34,342 nt of DNA from NCBI GenBank assembly GCA_028716305.1, contig JAQUQA010000001.1, positions 1 through 34,342 of the forward strand. Reading direction: 5' to 3'. A program made the position numbers and the translations under genes. The notes beneath the pieces are model-generated. The model did not search any database and was not told the origin of the DNA. It saw only the letters and a program-made list of their open reading frames with translations. Origin of the DNA: Candidatus Omnitrophota bacterium (GTDB lineage: Bacteria > Omnitrophota > Gorgyraeia > Gygaellales > Profunditerraquicolaceae). Position 1 is the stretch's first letter. Each line of letters begins with the position of its first letter. Of the stretch, positions 32,527-34,342 are shown in pieces.

Positions 32527-33666
32527 TTAGCCTCCGCCTTTCAATACCTGATTGACATTATCGATCACATACTCCACGTCCTGGTCCGACATGCCGGGAA
32601 ATAAAGGAATTGATACCGCCTCCCCGTATGCCTTATCCGCGACAGGAAACTTCTTTTTTGAGATCTTCTTGTAAAATGGATGCCGGTGCAAGGGGATAAA
32701 ATGCACGCTGCAACCGATATTTCTCTCTTTAAGCTTACCGACAAATTCATCGCGGGGGATAATTTCTTTATCGATCCTGATCAGAAAAAGATGATAATTA
32801 TGGAAATTTTCCTGCGAGTCTTCGGTGAACCTTATCCTTTTATCCAGGCCGCGCCTGTACATCCCGGCGATCTCTCTGCGGCGCAGGTTCATTTCTTCGA
32901 GTTTAGCCAGCTGCACCAGGCCGATTGCCGCGTGGATGCTGTCCATATTATATTTATAACCGAGTTCCTCGATTTCATAATACCAGCTGCCTTTTTGGGT
33001 ATAGCGGTCAAAGGCGCGCTTATTTATCCCGAAATAGCTCAGCTTTCTGATTTTTTCGATCGTTTTCCTGTTCCGGGAAACAACCATCCCCCCTTCGCCG
33101 CAAGCCAGATTTTTCGTGGCATAGAAACTAAAAGCGGTCAGATCGCCGAATCCTCCGATCTTTTTCCCTTTATAGGCCGTGCCGCAGGCGTGTGCCGCGT
33201 CTTCAATGACGGCTAACTTGTGTTTTTTCGCGATCCGGCAGATTTCATTCATGGCGCAAGGGTAACCGGCAAAATGCACCGGGATGATCGCTTTGGTCTT
33301 TTTGCCGATTGACTTTTCCAGGGCCCTGACATCGATATTCAAGGAAGATTCTTCGACATCGCAAAGCACGGGCCTTGCCCCGGTCCAGAGCACCACGTGC
33401 GCGGTGGCGACAAATGTCCAGGTCGGGACGACCACTTCATCATGCGGGCCGATCCCCTGGCTTAAAAGCCCGAGGAACAATCCGGCGGTGCAGGAATTCA
33501 GGGCCGCGGCATGGAAGCCTTCTCCCAGGTATTCGCAAAATCTTTCTTCAAATTCCGTTACTTTCGGGCCGGTAGTCAAATGGCCCGACCTAATCACTTC
33601 CGCGGCCGCCTCGATCTCTGCCTGGGAAAAACACGGCCTGGCAAATGGTAGAAAATCCTTACGCAT
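32527..33666 (-). CDS. DegT/DnrJ/EryC1/StrS-family sugar aminotransferase (PLP-dependent)
   Basis: 379 residues. SGHLTTGPKVTEFEERFCEY at 27-46 is the family start, followed by DEVVVPTWTFVATAHVVLWT, AIIPVHFAGYPCAMNEICRI, AVIEDAAHACG (Asp156, PLP ring) and FSFYATKNLACGEGG with the Schiff-base Lys185. Family members transfer an amino group from glutamate to a keto-sugar nucleotide at C3 or C4. In the PseC/LegC/WbpE/ArnB group the specificity cannot be read here. PseC/LegC- or WbpE-like function fits the amidotransferase and nonulosonate genes that follow. It overlaps the radical SAM gene by eight bases and precedes the dehydrogenase-like gene by one. Confidence 0.88.
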   Translation of the reverse strand: MRKDFLPFARPCFSQAEIEAAAEVIRSGHLTTGPKVTEFEERFCEYLGEGFHAAALNSCTAGLFLGLLSQGIGPHDEVVVPTWTFVATAHVVLWTGARPVLCDVEESSLNIDVRALEKSIGKKTKAIIPVHFAGYPCAMNEICRIAKKHKLAVIEDAAHACGTAYKGKKIGGFGDLTAFSFYATKNLACGEGGMVVSRNRKTIEKIRKLSYFGINKRAFDRYTQKGSWYYEIEELGYKYNMDSIHAAIGLVQLAKLEEMNLRRREIAGMYRRGLDKRIRFTEDSQENFHNYHLFLIRIDKEIIPRDEFVGKLKERNIGCSVHFIPLHRHPFYKKISKKKFPVADKAYGEAVSIPLFPGMSDQDVEYVIDNVNQVLKGGG

Positions 33667-34342
33667 TTTTTATAACCTCCCCTGTCCCTTGCAATCTTTC
33701 CTGAGGATACCAGCTGTCGCAGTTCCTGCAGGTCTGGTCGTTAAATATAAGGCTCTGCTGCTGCCGGCGCAGCTTCCGGTATGCCGGGCTGTTCCAGATA
33801 TCTTTTATCGATGAACCATTAAGATCTCCCATCGGCTCACCGCTCCAATCATGGTTACAGCGGCCGATCTTTCCGTCGCAAAATATCAGCAGCTCATAAA
33901 AAGGCATCACGCAGGGCACCCGGCCGCTTCTTTTTTTTGCCAGCGAACCGAACTTACCGTCCCGGGAATGTTCCTGGTATATCCTGACCAAGTCTACTTT
34001 ATCTCTCCAGATACGTTTGAATTCATCCGCGTTCTCATCGGGAGTATCGGCCGTCTTGACCATGGAAACCTGGGTCTTGACCCGCCCGGCATTCAGCTCC
34101 AGGAATCGCAGGATCTTCGACTCGACGTCAGGGTATTTCGCAGGTATCCTGGTCCGCTCAAAGACCGCCGGCGTATCGATGCTGAAAGAAATAAAGGTGT
34201 GCGAATCGATGATCGAGATTGACTTCTTGTCATCCAGAAGAGTGGCATTGGTAGCCAGCTGGACTTCCTTGAATTTACCTTTGACCAATTCGCAGATATC
34301 CCCAAACCGCGGATGCAGGAGACTCTCCCCCCTGCGGTGCAA
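33659..34342 (-). CDS. Radical SAM/SPASM protein, C-terminal part (truncated by window edge)
   Basis: At least 227 residues; the true start is beyond base 34342. RRGESLLHPRFGDICELV and VQLATNATLLDD match the radical SAM barrel after the cluster motif (GEPLLHP and TNG/TNA blocks). The CxxxCxxC cluster must lie upstream and cannot be seen. The C-terminal SPASM-type region has VPCVMPFYELLIFCDGKIGR, RCNHDWSGEPMGD and CRNCDSWY, about five Cys for extra iron-sulfur clusters. Such proteins occur in glycan and peptide-modification loci, but the reaction is unknown. It overlaps the aminotransferase gene by eight bases. Confidence 0.85.
   Translation of the reverse strand: MHRRGESLLHPRFGDICELVKGKFKEVQLATNATLLDDKKSISIIDSHTFISFSIDTPAVFERTRIPAKYPDVESKILRFLELNAGRVKTQVSMVKTADTPDENADEFKRIWRDKVDLVRIYQEHSRDGKFGSLAKKRSGRVPCVMPFYELLIFCDGKIGRCNHDWSGEPMGDLNGSSIKDIWNSPAYRKLRRQQQSLIFNDQTCRNCDSWYPQERLQGTGEVIKNA

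Noticed and set aside
1..34342. CRISPR arrays, tRNA, rRNA, IS elements, integrase or att sites
   Set aside because: I saw no regularly spaced repeats, cloverleaf or transposase motifs, and there is no room between genes.

Overview
The window is one continuous surface-glycan biosynthesis locus. Every supported gene lies on the minus strand, so transcription runs from base 34342 toward base 1. About 31 genes (two cut by the window edges) are packed with 4-26 base overlaps or gaps of at most 23 bases. No stretch over 300 bases lacks a gene, and I see no internal promoter, terminator, tRNA, rRNA, CRISPR array, IS element or attachment site. Undecaprenyl-phosphate-type chemistry, GT-C membrane glycosyltransferases, a nonulosonate synthase and a WecE homologue point to a bacterium with a complex, probably Gram-negative-type surface polysaccharide or glycoprotein. 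Moderate base composition, AAGGAG-type ribosome sites and occasional TTG starts fit many uncultured lineages. An Omnitrophota-like host is a weak guess from general style only.

Layout in transcription order. (1) 34342-26982, sugar amination/amidation head: a truncated radical SAM/SPASM protein, a DegT-family aminotransferase, a nucleotide-sugar dehydrogenase homologue that has lost its usual catalytic residues, an AsnB-type amidotransferase, and the HisH/HisF/WbpG-PseA trio that converts an N-acetyl group to an acetamidino group. The last gene carries a one-base frameshift at an A7 run. (2) 26979-22234, nonulosonate block: two zinc-finger methyltransferases, a NeuB-family synthase, a PseG-like protein lacking the family's key His, and a WecD-like acetyltransferase. 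(3) 22231-14274, assembly and decoration: a capsule-type glycosyltransferase, a methyltransferase with a probable TTG start, an FkbM methyltransferase, GT4 and GT2 enzymes, an ArnA/UXS-like SDR, a second WecD-like GNAT and another GT2. (4) 14277-7644, a visibly AT-rich island: a GT-C-like membrane protein, a methyltransferase, WecE, an ArnC/GtrB-like GT2, a formyltransferase, and a second GT-C-like membrane protein that is a clear paralogue of the first. (5) 7654-1: two more GT-C-type membrane proteins, two GT4 enzymes, a methyltransferase, a second AsnB-type amidotransferase, and the first codons of a secreted or lipoprotein-like gene.

The most interesting reading is that block 4 mimics the Arn lipid-A pathway (4-aminotransferase, N-formyltransferase, lipid-phosphate glycosyltransferase, GT-C transferase), but with WecE chemistry. 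It would make an undecaprenyl-phosphate-linked N-formylated 4-amino-4,6-dideoxyhexose and transfer it outside the cytoplasmic membrane. Blocks 1 and 2 look like a pseudaminic/legionaminic-type pathway with acetamidino modification. Its dehydratase (PseB/LegB) and CMP-transferase (PseF/NeuA) are not in the window. Several enzymes keep their fold but have lost textbook catalytic residues, which may mean repurposed chemistry.
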